From: Brasilonema angustatum HA4187-MV1
GTDB lineage: Bacteria; Cyanobacteriota; Cyanobacteriia; Cyanobacteriales; Nostocaceae
Direction of reading: 5' to 3'
Length of the DNA: 64,000 nucleotides
NCBI GenBank assembly: GCA_019359695.1
Contig: JAHHGV010000024.1
Coordinates: forward strand, 1 to 64,000
This document shows positions 17,987-27,686 of this stretch, one piece after another. The position numbers and the translations under genes are program-made. A model generated the notes under the pieces. That model saw only the letters and a program-made list of their open reading frames with translations, searched no databases and was not told the origin of the DNA. Position 1 is the stretch's first letter, and each line of letters opens with the position of its first letter.

Positions 17987-18100
17987 ATGAGCGGCGAAAT
18001 GTTAAATGCAGCTTTGTTGTCCTTCGGTTTAATCTTTGTGGGCTGGGCTTTAGGCGCTTTGTTGCTGAAAATTCAAGGTGGCGAAGAGGAATCGCTGTAA
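17987..18100 (+). CDS. petM: Cytochrome b6f complex subunit PetM (subunit VII)
   Basis: A 37-residue protein, [20 protein letters not shown]... ending GGEEESL, with one membrane helix: the classic PetM sequence. It is a small thylakoid subunit of the cytochrome b6f complex in photosynthetic and respiratory electron transport. AAGGAG sits 10 nt before the ATG. The order petM then ycf39-like is common in cyanobacteria. Confidence 0.96.
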   Translation: MSGEMLNAALLSFGLIFVGWALGALLLKIQGGEEESL

Positions 18101-18115
18101 AAAAGCATCGCGCTA

Positions 18116-18149
18116 GAGACAAGAGACAACTTTAAAGTCTCTTTGTCTC
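18116..18149 (+). other. Strong hairpin between petM and ycf39
   Basis: GAGACAAGAGAC (18116-18127) pairs with GTCTCTTTGTCTC (18137-18149), loop about 9 nt. There is no T-run, so it is more likely an RNA-stabilising or partial termination hairpin after the abundant petM message than a full terminator. Confidence 0.5.
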
Positions 18150-18243
18150 GTATACGCGCTTTCAAAGCGTGTAAACTTTTGTTTGCATAGTCAAGTCTGA
18201 TAAGATTTTATTCATAAAAGTTTAAATTTTGTAAAAAGCTCTC

Positions 18244-19233
18244 ATGACATTATTAATAATTGGTGCCACTGGTACTTTAGGGAGACAAGTGGCTCGTCGT
18301 GCGATCGATGAGGGGTATAAAGTTCGGTGTCTTGTTCGGAATGCAAAAAAAGCCGCGTTTTTAAAAGAGTGGGGAGCCCAAGTCGTACCAGGAGATTTAT
18401 GCTACCGTCAGACATTGAAAGCAGCACTTGAAGGTGTGACAGCAGTTATTGATGCGTCAACATCTCGTCCTGCCGATTCTGTTAGTATCAGACAAGTAGA
18501 TTGGGAAGGCAAAGTCTCTTTGATTCAAGAGTCTGTTGCTGCAGGTGTGGAACGTTTTATCTTTTTCTCCTTACTGGATGCGGAAAAATATCCAGACGTA
18601 CCCTTAATGGAGATTAAACGATGTACAGAACTTTTTTTGGCTGAATCCGGTTTAAATTACACCATATTGCGACTGTCTGGCTTCATGCAAGGCTTAATCG
18701 GTCAATATGGAATTCCGATATTAGAGGGACAGCCTGTTTGGGTAACAGGAGATTCGTCTCCGATCGCCTACATGGACACTCAGGATGTTGCTAAATTTGC
18801 CATTCGCGCGCTGAAGATACCAGAAGCCGAAAAGCAAACTTTTCCAGTGGTGGGAACTCGTGCTTGGAGTGCCGAGGAAATTATAGCCTTGTGCGAACGC
18901 TTATCTGGAAAGGAAGCGCGGATTACACGGTTGCCAATTAATTTACTACGTACCGTGCGCCGAGTCATACGCTTCTTTCAGTGGGGATGGAACGTATCAG
19001 ATAGACTTGCTTTTACAGAAGTCATCGCTAGTGGCAAGCCACTAAATGCTCCAATGGAGGAAGTTTATCAGGTTTTTGGGTTAGAGCCCAGCGAAACAGC
19101 AACCGTAGAAAGTTACCTGGAAGAGTACTTCAGTCGAATTATGAAGAAGCTCAAGGAGTTAGACTACCAGAAGATTCAGCCCAAAAAACAAAAACCAAAA
19201 AGATCCCCGTTTAAGAAAACCGACACTCAGTAG
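18244..19233 (+). CDS. ycf39: Ycf39-like NAD(P)-binding atypical SDR (photosystem II assembly factor)
   Basis: 329 residues. N-terminal Rossmann motif LLIIGATGTLGRQVARRAID (GATGxxG), then GDLCYRQTLKAALEGVTAVIDAST and FSLLDAEKYPDVPLMEIK, matching the NmrA-like Ycf39/HCF244 family. In Synechocystis, Ycf39 helps chlorophyll delivery and D1 insertion during photosystem II assembly with high-light-inducible proteins. The C-terminus ends in a Lys/Pro-rich tail. Its position after petM supports a photosynthetic function. Confidence 0.92.
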   Translation: MTLLIIGATGTLGRQVARRAIDEGYKVRCLVRNAKKAAFLKEWGAQVVPGDLCYRQTLKAALEGVTAVIDASTSRPADSVSIRQVDWEGKVSLIQESVAAGVERFIFFSLLDAEKYPDVPLMEIKRCTELFLAESGLNYTILRLSGFMQGLIGQYGIPILEGQPVWVTGDSSPIAYMDTQDVAKFAIRALKIPEAEKQTFPVVGTRAWSAEEIIALCERLSGKEARITRLPINLLRTVRRVIRFFQWGWNVSDRLAFTEVIASGKPLNAPMEEVYQVFGLEPSETATVESYLEEYFSRIMKKLKELDYQKIQPKKQKPKRSPFKKTDTQ

Positions 19234-19357
19234 CTATCAGTCATAAGTTATGAGTCAGTAGTTATGACACAAAAACAAAATACTAATGACTAAATAGCCC
19301 AAAATGTGCAACGATTAACATAATAAAGTGCGTCACTAATAATTTGGATATTTCAGT

Positions 19358-20275
19358 GTGCCCAAAGCAGGCATTATCTACAATGACGTTAAGCCGGTAG
19401 CAAGCCGAATCGCTATCGAACTGAAACAGACATTAACCGCAGCAGGTTGGGATATCTGTGTCACATCAGCTGTAGGCGGAATATTGGGCTATTCTACACC
19501 TGAAAGTCCCGTATGCCACACCCCAATAGAGGGACTAACACCCCCTGGATTTGATTCAGATATGAAATTTGCGGTGGTGTTAGGCGGAGACGGTACAGTT
19601 CTGGCTGCTTCTCGTTTAGTTGCTCCTTGTGGTATCCCGATTTTAACGGTCAACACCGGTCACATGGGATTTTTGACCGAAACTTATCTCAATCAATTAC
19701 CCCAAGCAATAGAAAAGTTGCTTCTGGGTGATTATGAGATTGAGGAAAGAGCGATGCTCACAATCAGAGTTTTTCGGGAAGATTATGTCATGTGGGAAGC
19801 TCTGTGCTTAAATGAGATGGTGCTGCATCGAGAACCATTGACCTCTATGTGTCATTTTGAGATAGCGGTTGGTCGGCACGCAGCAGTAGACATTGCAGCA
19901 GATGGTGTGATAGTATCTACGCCGACAGGTTCTACAGCATATTCATTGAGTGCTGGCGGTCCAGTCGTGACTCCGGGTGTACCCGTACTGCAGCTTGTAC
20001 CCATATGTCCTCATTCTCTGGCTTCTAGAGCTTTGGTATTTCCAGATAGTGAACCACTGAATATCTACCCAGTGAACACTCCTCGGCTGGTGATGACTGT
20101 GGATGGTAATGGGGGGTGCTATGTTCTGCCAGACGATAGAGTTTCTGTAGAGAAGTCACCCTATTGCGCCCCGTTTGTCCGTCTCCAACCCGCAGAATTT
20201 TTCAGGATTTTACGAGAAAAACTGGGTTGGGGTTTACCACATATAGCTAAGCCTAGCTCTGTAGAATTACCCTAG
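19358..20275 (+). CDS. nadK: NAD kinase
   Basis: 305 residues with a GTG start (GTGCCCAAAGCAGGC). Signature [11 protein letters not shown] carries the catalytic Asp, followed by [10 protein letters not shown] and [21 protein letters not shown]. It phosphorylates NAD to NADP with ATP or polyphosphate. Cyanobacteria often carry two NAD kinases; which one this is cannot be told. The NblR-like regulator follows 265 bp downstream. Confidence 0.95.
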   Translation: MPKAGIIYNDVKPVASRIAIELKQTLTAAGWDICVTSAVGGILGYSTPESPVCHTPIEGLTPPGFDSDMKFAVVLGGDGTVLAASRLVAPCGIPILTVNTGHMGFLTETYLNQLPQAIEKLLLGDYEIEERAMLTIRVFREDYVMWEALCLNEMVLHREPLTSMCHFEIAVGRHAAVDIAADGVIVSTPTGSTAYSLSAGGPVVTPGVPVLQLVPICPHSLASRALVFPDSEPLNIYPVNTPRLVMTVDGNGGCYVLPDDRVSVEKSPYCAPFVRLQPAEFFRILREKLGWGLPHIAKPSSVELP

Positions 20276-20540
20276 GGTTATTTGGGATTTTGGATGAGTG
20301 AGGGGTTGTCTAAAAGTTGAATTTATCATTCTGCTGATAAACAATGCCAGCTAGATTTGAAATTAGTGATTAAAATGACTGTATCTGTCGATTTGTATGG
20401 CAGATACTTATATGTGCTAATACATGGTCGGTAGAACACGTGTCAAGTCAAGATTGATTGATCACCAAAAAATCCGTAAACTGCACTTCTACCAACTTCA
20501 GTAAAAATCCTAAATCTAAAATCGAACATCCAAAATCAAT

Positions 20541-21227
20541 ATGACGGTAGCTCATAACCCTTGTGTATTGCTAATTGAAAGCGATGAAAATCTCGCAAAT
20601 CAGCTTGCTTTTGATTTAAAAGAAGCTGGTTATGATCCCATCGTGGCTCATGATGGGACAAATGGTATACAATATAGTCGCGATCGCGAACCTGCTTTAG
20701 TTGTCATCGACCGAATGCTGGCAGGAGAATCCGGACTGTCGTTATGTAAAAATTTTAGAACGACTGGAATGCGATCGCCCGTCCTAGTTCTAATGGCACG
20801 CGATACAGTAGATGATCGTGTAGCTTGCTTAGATGCTGGAGCTGATGATTACTTTCTCAAGCCTTACCGGGGTGAGGATTTTTTGAACCTGGTTCGCTTA
20901 TACTTAAAACCTGAAGTCGATACTTCCGAGCACTTACGTTTTGGTGATCTCATTTTAGATATAGCAACCCGCCGCGCCATACTTAATGAACGGGCGATTG
21001 ACTTAACAATGAAGGAATTTGACCTGCTTAAGTATATGATGGAACATCCCCGTGAGGTATTAACCCGCGAACAAATACTGGAAAATGTTTGGGGTTACGA
21101 CTTTATGGGCGAGTCGAATGTGATTGAAGTGTACATTCGCTACTTGCGACTCAAAATTGAAGATGAAGGTCAAAAGCGACTCATTCAAACGGTGCGAGGT
21201 GTAGGCTATGTATTGAGAGATACTTGA
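20541..21227 (+). CDS. nblR: OmpR-family response regulator, NblR-like
   Basis: 228 residues: receiver domain (1-~122) with phospho-acceptor Asp57 in VVIDRMLAGESG and Lys107 in GADDYFLKPY, and an OmpR-type winged-helix DNA-binding domain (~130-226; TMKEFDLLKYMMEHP, IEVYIRYLRLKIE). MLAGESG and ADDYFLKPY fit cyanobacterial NblR, the regulator linked to phycobilisome breakdown in nutrient or light stress. One of the usual two acidic residues near the N-terminus is replaced (IESDEN), in line with reports that NblR may act without canonical phosphorylation. No partner kinase is nearby. The family is certain; the symbol is less so. Confidence 0.72.
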   Translation: MTVAHNPCVLLIESDENLANQLAFDLKEAGYDPIVAHDGTNGIQYSRDREPALVVIDRMLAGESGLSLCKNFRTTGMRSPVLVLMARDTVDDRVACLDAGADDYFLKPYRGEDFLNLVRLYLKPEVDTSEHLRFGDLILDIATRRAILNERAIDLTMKEFDLLKYMMEHPREVLTREQILENVWGYDFMGESNVIEVYIRYLRLKIEDEGQKRLIQTVRGVGYVLRDT

Positions 21228-21279
21228 ACACAAGTGGGAAGAGTCGAGGAAGTGAGGTGAATAACAAAATAGATAGCTA

Positions 21280-21852
21280 ATGACTAAAATTTTTATGATT
21301 AATTGGCTAAGTTTGCTATCAGTAGTTTTGAGCATTTTGCTAGCCGGCTGTTCTGTTCCTACACAAGCAGTTCTTCCCACGGCTACGCCTAGTTCTCAAT
21401 CCCAAGCACCAATGTCTTCAAAGCTAACTAAGAATGCAGGTCAACAACTACCAATTTCAGCTGTGGCGGTTGTTCCCGATGTTCCCGATGGTACAAAAAT
21501 TGAGTTAGAAGTCGCACAGACACCCCAACAGCAAGAGATGGGGTTGATGTATCGTCCAGCTTTACCCGATAACCGTGGAATGCTGTTTGAGTTTCGATCA
21601 CCGTTTACAGCCAGTTTCTGGATGAAGAATGTACCAGTAGCACTGGATATGGTTTTTATGCTAAATGGGAAAGTGCAGTACATTGCTGCTTCCGCACCTC
21701 CTTGCAACACCACTCCTTGTCCTACTTATGGTCCCCAGACACCAATTAATCAAGTCATAGAACTACGTTCCGGGCGGGCTGCACAATTGGGCTTGAAAGT
21801 TGGCGATTCTGTAAAAATTGAGCATTTAAAATCAGGCAATATACGGCAATAA
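21280..21852 (+). CDS. DUF192 lipoprotein
   Basis: 190 residues. A lipoprotein signal peptide ends in the lipobox SILLAGC (Cys ~24), then a Ser/Pro/Thr-rich linker and a DUF192 domain (~65-185: QQQEMGLMYRPALPDNRGML, SFWMKNVPVALDMVFM, VIELRSGRAAQLGLKVGD). DUF192 proteins are small, often exported beta-rich proteins of unknown function. It starts 52 bp after the response regulator and may share its transcript. Confidence 0.88.
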   Translation: MTKIFMINWLSLLSVVLSILLAGCSVPTQAVLPTATPSSQSQAPMSSKLTKNAGQQLPISAVAVVPDVPDGTKIELEVAQTPQQQEMGLMYRPALPDNRGMLFEFRSPFTASFWMKNVPVALDMVFMLNGKVQYIAASAPPCNTTPCPTYGPQTPINQVIELRSGRAAQLGLKVGDSVKIEHLKSGNIRQ

Positions 21853-21990
21853 AGATTTAGATCTTGCCCACCGGGTCTTAACACTTAGTACCGCGCGTCT
21901 CCCCTTGGGACACGCGCAAGGGACGCTGAATTCGCTCATTCACTGAATTTTGGATGGGTGTTTTACTTCCGCCGTTGTCTACTAGTATTT

Positions 21991-22094
21991 TATAGCAGTC
22001 CTAAATGAGATTGTAAATTGTCCCATGAGGGCTCTTAACGCTTAACGCTTAACGCTTAACAGGAATTGTTTATAAATGATTTAGGATTGCTATA
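21991..22094. mobile_element. Small MITE-like element with embedded heptad repeat
   Basis: TATAGCAGTCCTAAATGAGA at the left end matches the reverse complement of the right end (TATAGCAATCCTAAATCATT) over about 17 bp with two mismatches. The interior holds four copies of CTTAACG. The rest of the 21853-22815 gap shows a palindromic dispersed repeat (GCGCGTCTCCCCTTGGGACA..., 21892-21916) and a run of CGACCTNCAACTTC-type short repeats near 22345-22400, but no convincing gene. Confidence 0.6.
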
Positions 22095-22815
22095 TTTGTC
22101 ACATTTATGTAAATATTTATTAAAATTTTGGCAAATAAAAGAAATTTAAGAGATTCTTTGACAAGTGAAAGAATAAAAGCGTTGTTAGCCAAGAATGGAC
22201 TGCTTCTTGCTCCGCTAACAGTATAAATTCTGTACGACTAGTGGATGAATAAGTGGATGAACAAATGGATTTAAGTCTCCCGCCAAATTGTCAAATTGGT
22301 GGTCTACAATGAGTCGCGCCTTTGAATCCGCCACTAATTCCATTCCGACTTCCAACTTTTACCTCTGACTTTCGACCTGCGACCTCCAACTTCTAACTTC
22401 TGTGTTAACTCAGTACACATTCTTAAAAGCTTTATTGTTCCAAGACTAGATAACTAATTTTATCCTAGATAACAAAAAATATTCCTTTGGACATACGTGT
22501 AAAGAGTAGTCAATAAGAGAATATTAGGCTAAGGAATCTTTCTTACTACAGTTGTAGCTAACTAAAGCACTGAAGTAAAAAGGATAAAGTTATAAATTCA
22601 TCTAAATATTGTGCTGCTTAAGACTTATAAGATAAGTTGTATTACTGTCTCTTTTTGAGAAGAAAACATTCTTTGAGCAACACCAGACAAACTTTCCTGA
22701 GTTATCTATTAAGCAAAGGCACAGTGATAGGAGAATTGTTGGCTACTTACAACTACACCAGAAGTGGTGAATTGAAATATAAACATACACACCATGTGAG
22801 GAGATCCAATACAAA

Positions 22816-23007
22816 ATGTCACCATTAACCTATTCTAGATTTATTAGCTTTTTACAGGAAGATTTGGCAATTTCCACAGCTTCGATCGCAGTCGCTTTGC
22901 GTCGCAGTGAGCAAAATCCAGGTCCTTTGCCAATGATTCTTTGGCAATATGGGTTAGTTACCATAGAACAGTTAGAAAAAATATATGATTGGCTGGAGAC
23001 AATATAG
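22816..23007 (+). CDS. DUF2949 family small protein
   Basis: 63 residues: MSPLTYSRFISFLQEDLAIS then TASIAVALRRSEQNPGPLPM and ILWQYGLVTIEQLEKIYDWL. This matches the cyanobacterial DUF2949 family in length and motifs. Its helical, GSPII_E-N-like appearance suggests a small regulatory protein, but the function is unknown. Monocistronic, with a bidirectional terminator ~110 bp downstream. Confidence 0.85.
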   Translation: MSPLTYSRFISFLQEDLAISTASIAVALRRSEQNPGPLPMILWQYGLVTIEQLEKIYDWLETI

Positions 23008-23120
23008 GAAATAATCAGCTTGTTTAGGAGTGTCGAACTGTGCTTATATATGGAGTAAGCCTGTTACAAAGGCTTGTGTCTGAAATAAAAAAGATAAAAT
23101 TTAATTTATTTGTTAAAAGA

Positions 23121-23147
23121 GCGAGTTCATAATTCAACTCGCTTTTT
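23121..23147. terminator. Bidirectional intrinsic terminator
   Basis: GCGAGTT (23121-23127) and AACTCGC (23136-23142) form a 7-bp stem, followed by TTTTT on the plus strand and preceded by AAAAGA (TCTTTT on the minus strand). It sits between convergent DUF2949 and methyltransferase genes and can serve both. Confidence 0.75.
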
Positions 23148-23177
23148 AGATTGTAGATTTGTAAGACTCACGTCTGT

Positions 23178-23804
23178 TTAAGATTGGGGAGTCGCTGTAG
23201 CTACCATCAGCCCCCACACGATATCGAAACGAACTCTAGTTGCACGGCGAATCGTAAAATTTGTAGCTGCAAGAAAGTGATGAAACTCGTCTTGGGTATA
23301 ACACTGTTTATAAGCCGGGTCAAATAACTTTAATACAATGTCGCTAATTTTCCAAAAAAAATAATCTTTGCACCAATCCAAAATGACAACTTTGCCCTCA
23401 GGTTTGAGGACACGTTTCATCTCGCTTAACGCAGCTAATGGATCGTCAAAATAATGGAACGAACTGGCAGATATAACAACATCAAAAGTGTTACTAGCAA
23501 ATGGTAACGCTAACGCACTTGCGGTTTGGAACGAGACTTGAGAATAAATGCTACATTTGTGTTTGGCAATCTCCAGCATTTTCTCTGAAATGTCTACTCC
23601 AACAATCTCTTGCGTTGGATATTCACTCAGTAACAGCCGTTCAAACTCACCTGTGCCACAAGCAACATCAAGTACAGTATCTAGTGGTGAGATTTGCGCC
23701 CAGTCCTTGAGAAAGGATAGTGTCTTGAAGATGTAGCTTTTCCAACGTTGATCATACACAGATGACATCTGATCATATTGCTGACGAACTATTGTTTCAC
23801 TCAT
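23178..23804 (-). CDS. Class I SAM-dependent methyltransferase
   Basis: 208 residues from ATG 23804, preceded by AGGAAG at good spacing; a 14-codon upstream extension of the frame is less likely. Motif I is VLDVACGTGEFERLL, then VGVDISEKMLEIAK, DVVISASSFHYFDDPLAAL and KPEGKVVILDWCK: the UbiE/Methyltransf_11 type acting on small molecules or lipids. The substrate is unknown. It is separated from the TnpB remnant upstream by ~200 bp without recognisable content. Confidence 0.85.
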   Translation of the reverse strand: MSETIVRQQYDQMSSVYDQRWKSYIFKTLSFLKDWAQISPLDTVLDVACGTGEFERLLLSEYPTQEIVGVDISEKMLEIAKHKCSIYSQVSFQTASALALPFASNTFDVVISASSFHYFDDPLAALSEMKRVLKPEGKVVILDWCKDYFFWKISDIVLKLFDPAYKQCYTQDEFHHFLAATNFTIRRATRVRFDIVWGLMVATATPQS

Positions 23805-24000
23805 CCTGTACTTCCTGTGATCATGGATGATTTTTGCTACCTCCAATAACTATAGCGATTCTCGTTTGAATCAAATACACAACGTCTCGGCTGTATTACA
23901 GGCAATTGAGAACTGCTATTTTCCAATACGGTTTTGTTAAGAATAATTCCAGGTTGAGAATTTTTAGCCTTTAATAAGCGTCGGAAAGCTAAATGTTTGG

Positions 24001-24542
24001 TGGCAAAAACATCTAGCAAAATAGCTAGAGTTCGAGAAGACTTTCTACACAAGCTATCTCGCAAAATAGCATACGAAAACCAAGTGATTTGTGTAGAAGA
24101 TTTGGCAGTTAAGAACATGGTTAAGAATTCTAACCTTGCTAAAGCCATTAGTGATCAAGGTTAGGGAATGTTTCAAACCATGCTCAAATACAAAGTTGAA
24201 AAGTTTGGGCATACATACCTTGAAATAGGTCGCTTCTTCCCATCTTCTCAGCTTTGTAGTCAGACTCTACTACCAATCCCAATGCTGCAAAATGGTTATG
24301 ATTCTTTGGGTGTCAGGTTTGTAGATTGTTCACACTGCCTTTGTCAGCACGATAGAGATATCAACGCCGCAATAAATATTAGAAATGAAGGATTGCGACT
24401 TTGGGCGTTAGGAACTAGCGCTTCTGCCCTTGGAGGGGATGTAAGACCACAAAGTCATCAGGACGTAAAAAATCCACGAAGGCTGAGGCAATCCCCAATG
24501 AATTGGGAAGCCTACACTCGCCTGTTAAGGGAGTGTAGGTAG
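24001..24542 (+). pseudogene. IS200/IS605-family TnpB 3' remnant
   Basis: The plus strand encodes REDFLHKLSRKIAYENQVIC then VEDLAVKNMVKNSNLAKAIS (RuvC-II Glu in ICVEDL), a TAG stop, then KYKVEKFGHTYLEIGRFFPS, SSQLCS, a scrambled zinc-finger region, and the RuvC-III motif HDRDINAAINI. The in-frame stop, the missing first CxxC partner and the lack of the N-terminal half make it a dead RNA-guided nuclease gene. Its end abuts the DUF5340 gene. Confidence 0.85.
24511..24539 (+). other. Right-end hairpin of the dead IS605-type element
   Basis: CCTACACTC and GAGTGTAGG form a perfect 9-bp stem just at the end of the tnpB remnant. In IS200/IS605 elements such a subterminal hairpin is the transposase recognition structure and overlaps the 3' omega-RNA. 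Confidence 0.65.
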
Positions 24543-24543
24543 T

Positions 24544-24789
24544 TCACTCAGCAGCAATATGCTTAGTGTTGAGATGATTGAGGGACCAACGGTGGTCAAT
24601 ATTAAAAGACGATTGACAAACTTCTTCCAGATGCTTTTGTTGTACAGCCGCTTTACGCAAGGTAATAATGAGCTGATTTACCTGATGCCGCAAATTCGGA
24701 TCATTGCTAACCGCTACCATAGTTTGTCTCTCTAACAGTTGCAGTATAAGTTCGTAGTGAACAGGTGAAGGCAGAGGAATTTGCTCCAT
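24544..24789 (-). CDS. DUF5340-like small cyanobacterial protein
   Basis: 81 residues: MEQIPLPSPVHYELILQLLE then RQTMVAVSNDPNLRHQVNQL, all-helical, ending DHRWSLNHLNTKHIAAE. I recognise it as the conserved cyanobacterial DUF5340 type, with no known function. Its stop codon lies only 1-2 bp from the end of the tnpB remnant, so the transposon may have landed right behind it and could have changed its last residues. Confidence 0.65.
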   Translation of the reverse strand: MEQIPLPSPVHYELILQLLERQTMVAVSNDPNLRHQVNQLIITLRKAAVQQKHLEEVCQSSFNIDHRWSLNHLNTKHIAAE

Positions 24790-24898
24790 GAAATTAATAG
24801 TTGATTTCAGATTTTGGATAATTTAGAAGTTGCTTGTCATTAAATGAATTGTTACACAAGCATCAACCAATTGCCTAAAGCTAAAATTCTTCATGGGG

Positions 24899-25786
24899 TC
24901 AAGATTTGCCAAAAAGGTTGGCGATCGCTTCCTCTGGATCTGGCTGTTTAATTAGAGACTCTCCAATCAGGACAGCTGATGCGCCTGCTTGTTCTACTAA
25001 AGTCAGATCATCTGAGTTATGTAATCCTGACTCGCTGACAACCACAATATTCCTTTGCTGTAATTCTTTACCCCTTGCTGCTAAGAGTTGGCAAGTCGTT
25101 TGTACATCAACAGAGAAATCTTCCAAGTTGCGGTTATTTATACCTACCAGTGAAACACCATCTATAGTTAACACGCGGTCAAGTTCTGCTAAACTATGGA
25201 CTTCAATCAATGCCGCCATTTTTAAAGCTTTGGCAATTTTGACAAAGTATTGTAAATCTTGATCGCTGAGTATAGCCGCAATCAACAATACTGCATCTGC
25301 GCCTCGAACACGCGCCATATACATTTGGTAAGGATATATGACAAAATCCTTGCATAGTAACGGTAAATCTACTTGAGCGCGGATTTTAGCTAAGTTTTCA
25401 AAGCTACCAGAGAAAAACTTTTCATCCGTAAGTACCGAAATACAGCTAGCACCTGCTTTTTGATACTTTAAGGCAATCTCCACCGGATGAAAATCTTCTC
25501 GTAAAATTCCTTTACTGGGAGACGCTTTTTTAACTTCAGCGATCAATCCTGGCTTTGTTTTGCCTTGCTGCAATGCTGCTACAAAATCACGGACGGGAGG
25601 CGCTTCAACCACCTGACGCTGCAATTCCTGCAAAGAAAGCTTTTCCCGCATTCGGTTAACTTCTTCTTCTTTATGCCAAACAATTTCTTCTAAAATGTTA
25701 TTTGGCTGGGCATCAGGTGTAGCGACTTGATAGCGTATTGTGGATACAGCAATAGGTGGACTAGGTCTAGAGCGACGGATTTGCAT
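24899..25786 (-). CDS. trpC: Indole-3-glycerol-phosphate synthase TrpC
   Basis: 295 residues, a (beta/alpha)8 barrel converting CdRP to indole-3-glycerol phosphate in tryptophan synthesis. Seen: [20 protein letters not shown] (catalytic Lys), [44 protein letters not shown], and [12 protein letters not shown]. It has the ~40-residue N-terminal extension usual for the cyanobacterial enzyme. It lies 242 bp downstream of lpdA on the same strand, with a spacer full of short repeats. Confidence 0.96.
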   Translation of the reverse strand: MQIRRSRPSPPIAVSTIRYQVATPDAQPNNILEEIVWHKEEEVNRMREKLSLQELQRQVVEAPPVRDFVAALQQGKTKPGLIAEVKKASPSKGILREDFHPVEIALKYQKAGASCISVLTDEKFFSGSFENLAKIRAQVDLPLLCKDFVIYPYQMYMARVRGADAVLLIAAILSDQDLQYFVKIAKALKMAALIEVHSLAELDRVLTIDGVSLVGINNRNLEDFSVDVQTTCQLLAARGKELQQRNIVVVSESGLHNSDDLTLVEQAGASAVLIGESLIKQPDPEEAIANLFGKS

Positions 25787-25792
25787 AATTAG

Positions 25793-25828
25793 TTATTAGT
25801 CATTGGTCATTAGTCATTAGTTATTAGT
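25793..25828. repeat. TTAGTCA heptanucleotide tandem repeat
   Basis: Degenerate heptad copies (ATTAGTTATTAGTCATTGGT...) between trpC and lpdA, followed by the CTCTGCGTCCTCTGCGCCTC motif often seen between cyanobacterial genes. Confidence 0.65.
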
Positions 25829-25941
25829 CTTTTCTCTTCCTCTGCGTCCTCTGCGCCTCTGCGGTTTTTTCATTATTCCAATTCCATTTGTCAAGTACAA
25901 AAGACACAGAAAATCGCAAATCTGCCAAATCATGATTGTAC

Positions 25942-25989
25942 AGTGCGAGTATCTTACTCGTATACTGTAGCGAGCAAGATGCTCGCACT
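25942..25989. repeat. Inverted repeat between lpdA and trpC
   Basis: AGTGCGAGTATCTTACTCG (25942-25960) pairs with CGAGCAAGATGCTCGCACT (25971-25989), 17/19 bp. A related palindrome family (AAGCAAGATGCTTCC) occurs near 58470. No T-run. Confidence 0.75.
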
Positions 25990-26028
25990 ACTCCTGTAAA
26001 ATTGGGATGCTCCCCAAAGGACAAATGA

Positions 26029-27459
26029 CTAACTAGCAATAGCTCGTTTGTAAGCTTCGTCCAGCACTTCCGAAAGTGTTGGATGGGCGTGAACCAAATG
26101 AGCAAGGGTGTGGACAGATTGGCGGTTGGCGATCGCCGCTGACGCTTCATGAATTAAATCAGAAGCGTGTATCCCAAAGATATGAACGCCTAAAACTTCG
26201 CCTGTGTCTTTGCGATAAATGACTTTTGCCATTCCGTCTGCTTCACCTTCTGCCAAAGCTTTGGAGTTTCCTTTGAAGTAACTTTTTGCCGTCCCAACTT
26301 CAAATCCTTCAGCGCTACCTTTTTCTTTGGCTGCGCCTTCAGTCATACCCACATAACTGATTTCTGGATGAGTAAAAGCTGCTGCGGGGATACTGTGATA
26401 GTCTACTTCCTTGTGCCGCCCACAGATATTTTCTACTGCGATGATACCTTGAGCAGAAGCTGCGTGTGCCAGCATCATCTTGCCGTTAGCGTCACCAATC
26501 GCCCAGAGATGCGGGAAGACTTCACCTGCTGATAGCACTGCCATGCTGTCGTTAACTGGGATAAAGTTTCGACGATCAAGTTCTACACCAATAGACTCTA
26601 AACCCAGGTTTTGCGTTGCTGGAATACGTCCTGTTGCAACCAGACATGCATCGACTTCCAGCACCTCCACGTCTTCTTTGGTTTTGAAGTTGGCTAGTTC
26701 AATCACGACGGGTGAACCAGGAGTGACTTTTTTGGCGTATATGCCCACATGAGTTTCAACATCACGCGCAGTGATGAGAACTCGTTCAGCTAGTTTAGCA
26801 ATATCGCGGTCAAATCCTGGCATCAACTGGTCTAGGGCTTCTATCATCGTGATTTCACTGCCCAAAGCTGAGTAAACATCGGAAAATTCTAAGCCGATGT
26901 AACCACTGCCAACAATTGCTACCCAATCTGGTAATGATTCTAGCTTTACGCCTTGATCACTAGTAAATACGGTTTTGCCATCAACTTCAATACCCGGAGG
27001 AACGAAGGGTACAGAACCGGGTGAAAGAATAATATCTTTTGCCGTAATGGTTTTTTCGCCGCTGTCTGTTGTCACAGAAACTTTTTGTGTTCCTGCGATT
27101 TTACCCCAACCTCGAATGATATCGACTCCCAAGCGTTTGAGGCTATTGGTTAAGTCGCCTTGTATTTTGGATACGAGATTGTTTGCATGGTTGGCGATCG
27201 CTTGTCGATCAAATTCCACACTTCCCAGTTGAATTCCCAGTGACTTGAGATGATGGGCGTCTCTTAACTCTCGCACACGTCCAGATGCCGCCAGCAGTGC
27301 TTTAGATGGAATGCAGCCTCGGTTAACACAAGTTCCTCCCATATCAGCTGCTTCGATTATGGCTGTTTTCAAACCACAGCTAACGGCGTGTAAGGCAGCC
27401 CCGTGTCCGCCTACTCCAGCGCCTACAATTACTAAATCGTAATCAAATTCATGACTCAC
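26029..27459 (-). CDS. lpdA: Dihydrolipoamide dehydrogenase (E3)
   Basis: 476 residues, FAD-dependent disulfide reductase. Seen: [20 protein letters not shown] for FAD binding, redox-active [16 protein letters not shown]-binding [20 protein letters not shown], the second FAD motif [17 protein letters not shown], and the C-terminal [13 protein letters not shown] with the active-site His-Glu pair. It reoxidises lipoyl groups of pyruvate dehydrogenase and the glycine cleavage system. First gene before trpC. Confidence 0.96.
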   Translation of the reverse strand: MSHEFDYDLVIVGAGVGGHGAALHAVSCGLKTAIIEAADMGGTCVNRGCIPSKALLAASGRVRELRDAHHLKSLGIQLGSVEFDRQAIANHANNLVSKIQGDLTNSLKRLGVDIIRGWGKIAGTQKVSVTTDSGEKTITAKDIILSPGSVPFVPPGIEVDGKTVFTSDQGVKLESLPDWVAIVGSGYIGLEFSDVYSALGSEITMIEALDQLMPGFDRDIAKLAERVLITARDVETHVGIYAKKVTPGSPVVIELANFKTKEDVEVLEVDACLVATGRIPATQNLGLESIGVELDRRNFIPVNDSMAVLSAGEVFPHLWAIGDANGKMMLAHAASAQGIIAVENICGRHKEVDYHSIPAAAFTHPEISYVGMTEGAAKEKGSAEGFEVGTAKSYFKGNSKALAEGEADGMAKVIYRKDTGEVLGVHIFGIHASDLIHEASAAIANRQSVHTLAHLVHAHPTLSEVLDEAYKRAIAS

Positions 27460-27686
27460 CTTAGTTTCCCCGTCTGCTTCCGCCTATTTATTCTGAGATT
27501 GACCAAGCAATCAGTGCAAGTTTCTTAATTTTAGGCTGTTGTCACTCGCTTCGCTCAAATTCAAAATTCAAAATTCAAAGGAGGGCTACGCCCTGCGCTA
27601 ACAAAATTAAGAACCACCAAAATAAATGGAGTGTAAGCCGCGTGGCGGTCATGTTATTCAGTAGCGTTAAGATGGACTTTGTACTT

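Noticed and set aside
22637-22828. 63-codon frame before DUF2949
   Set aside because: No family resemblance, overlaps the better supported DUF2949 start and has no ribosome binding site.
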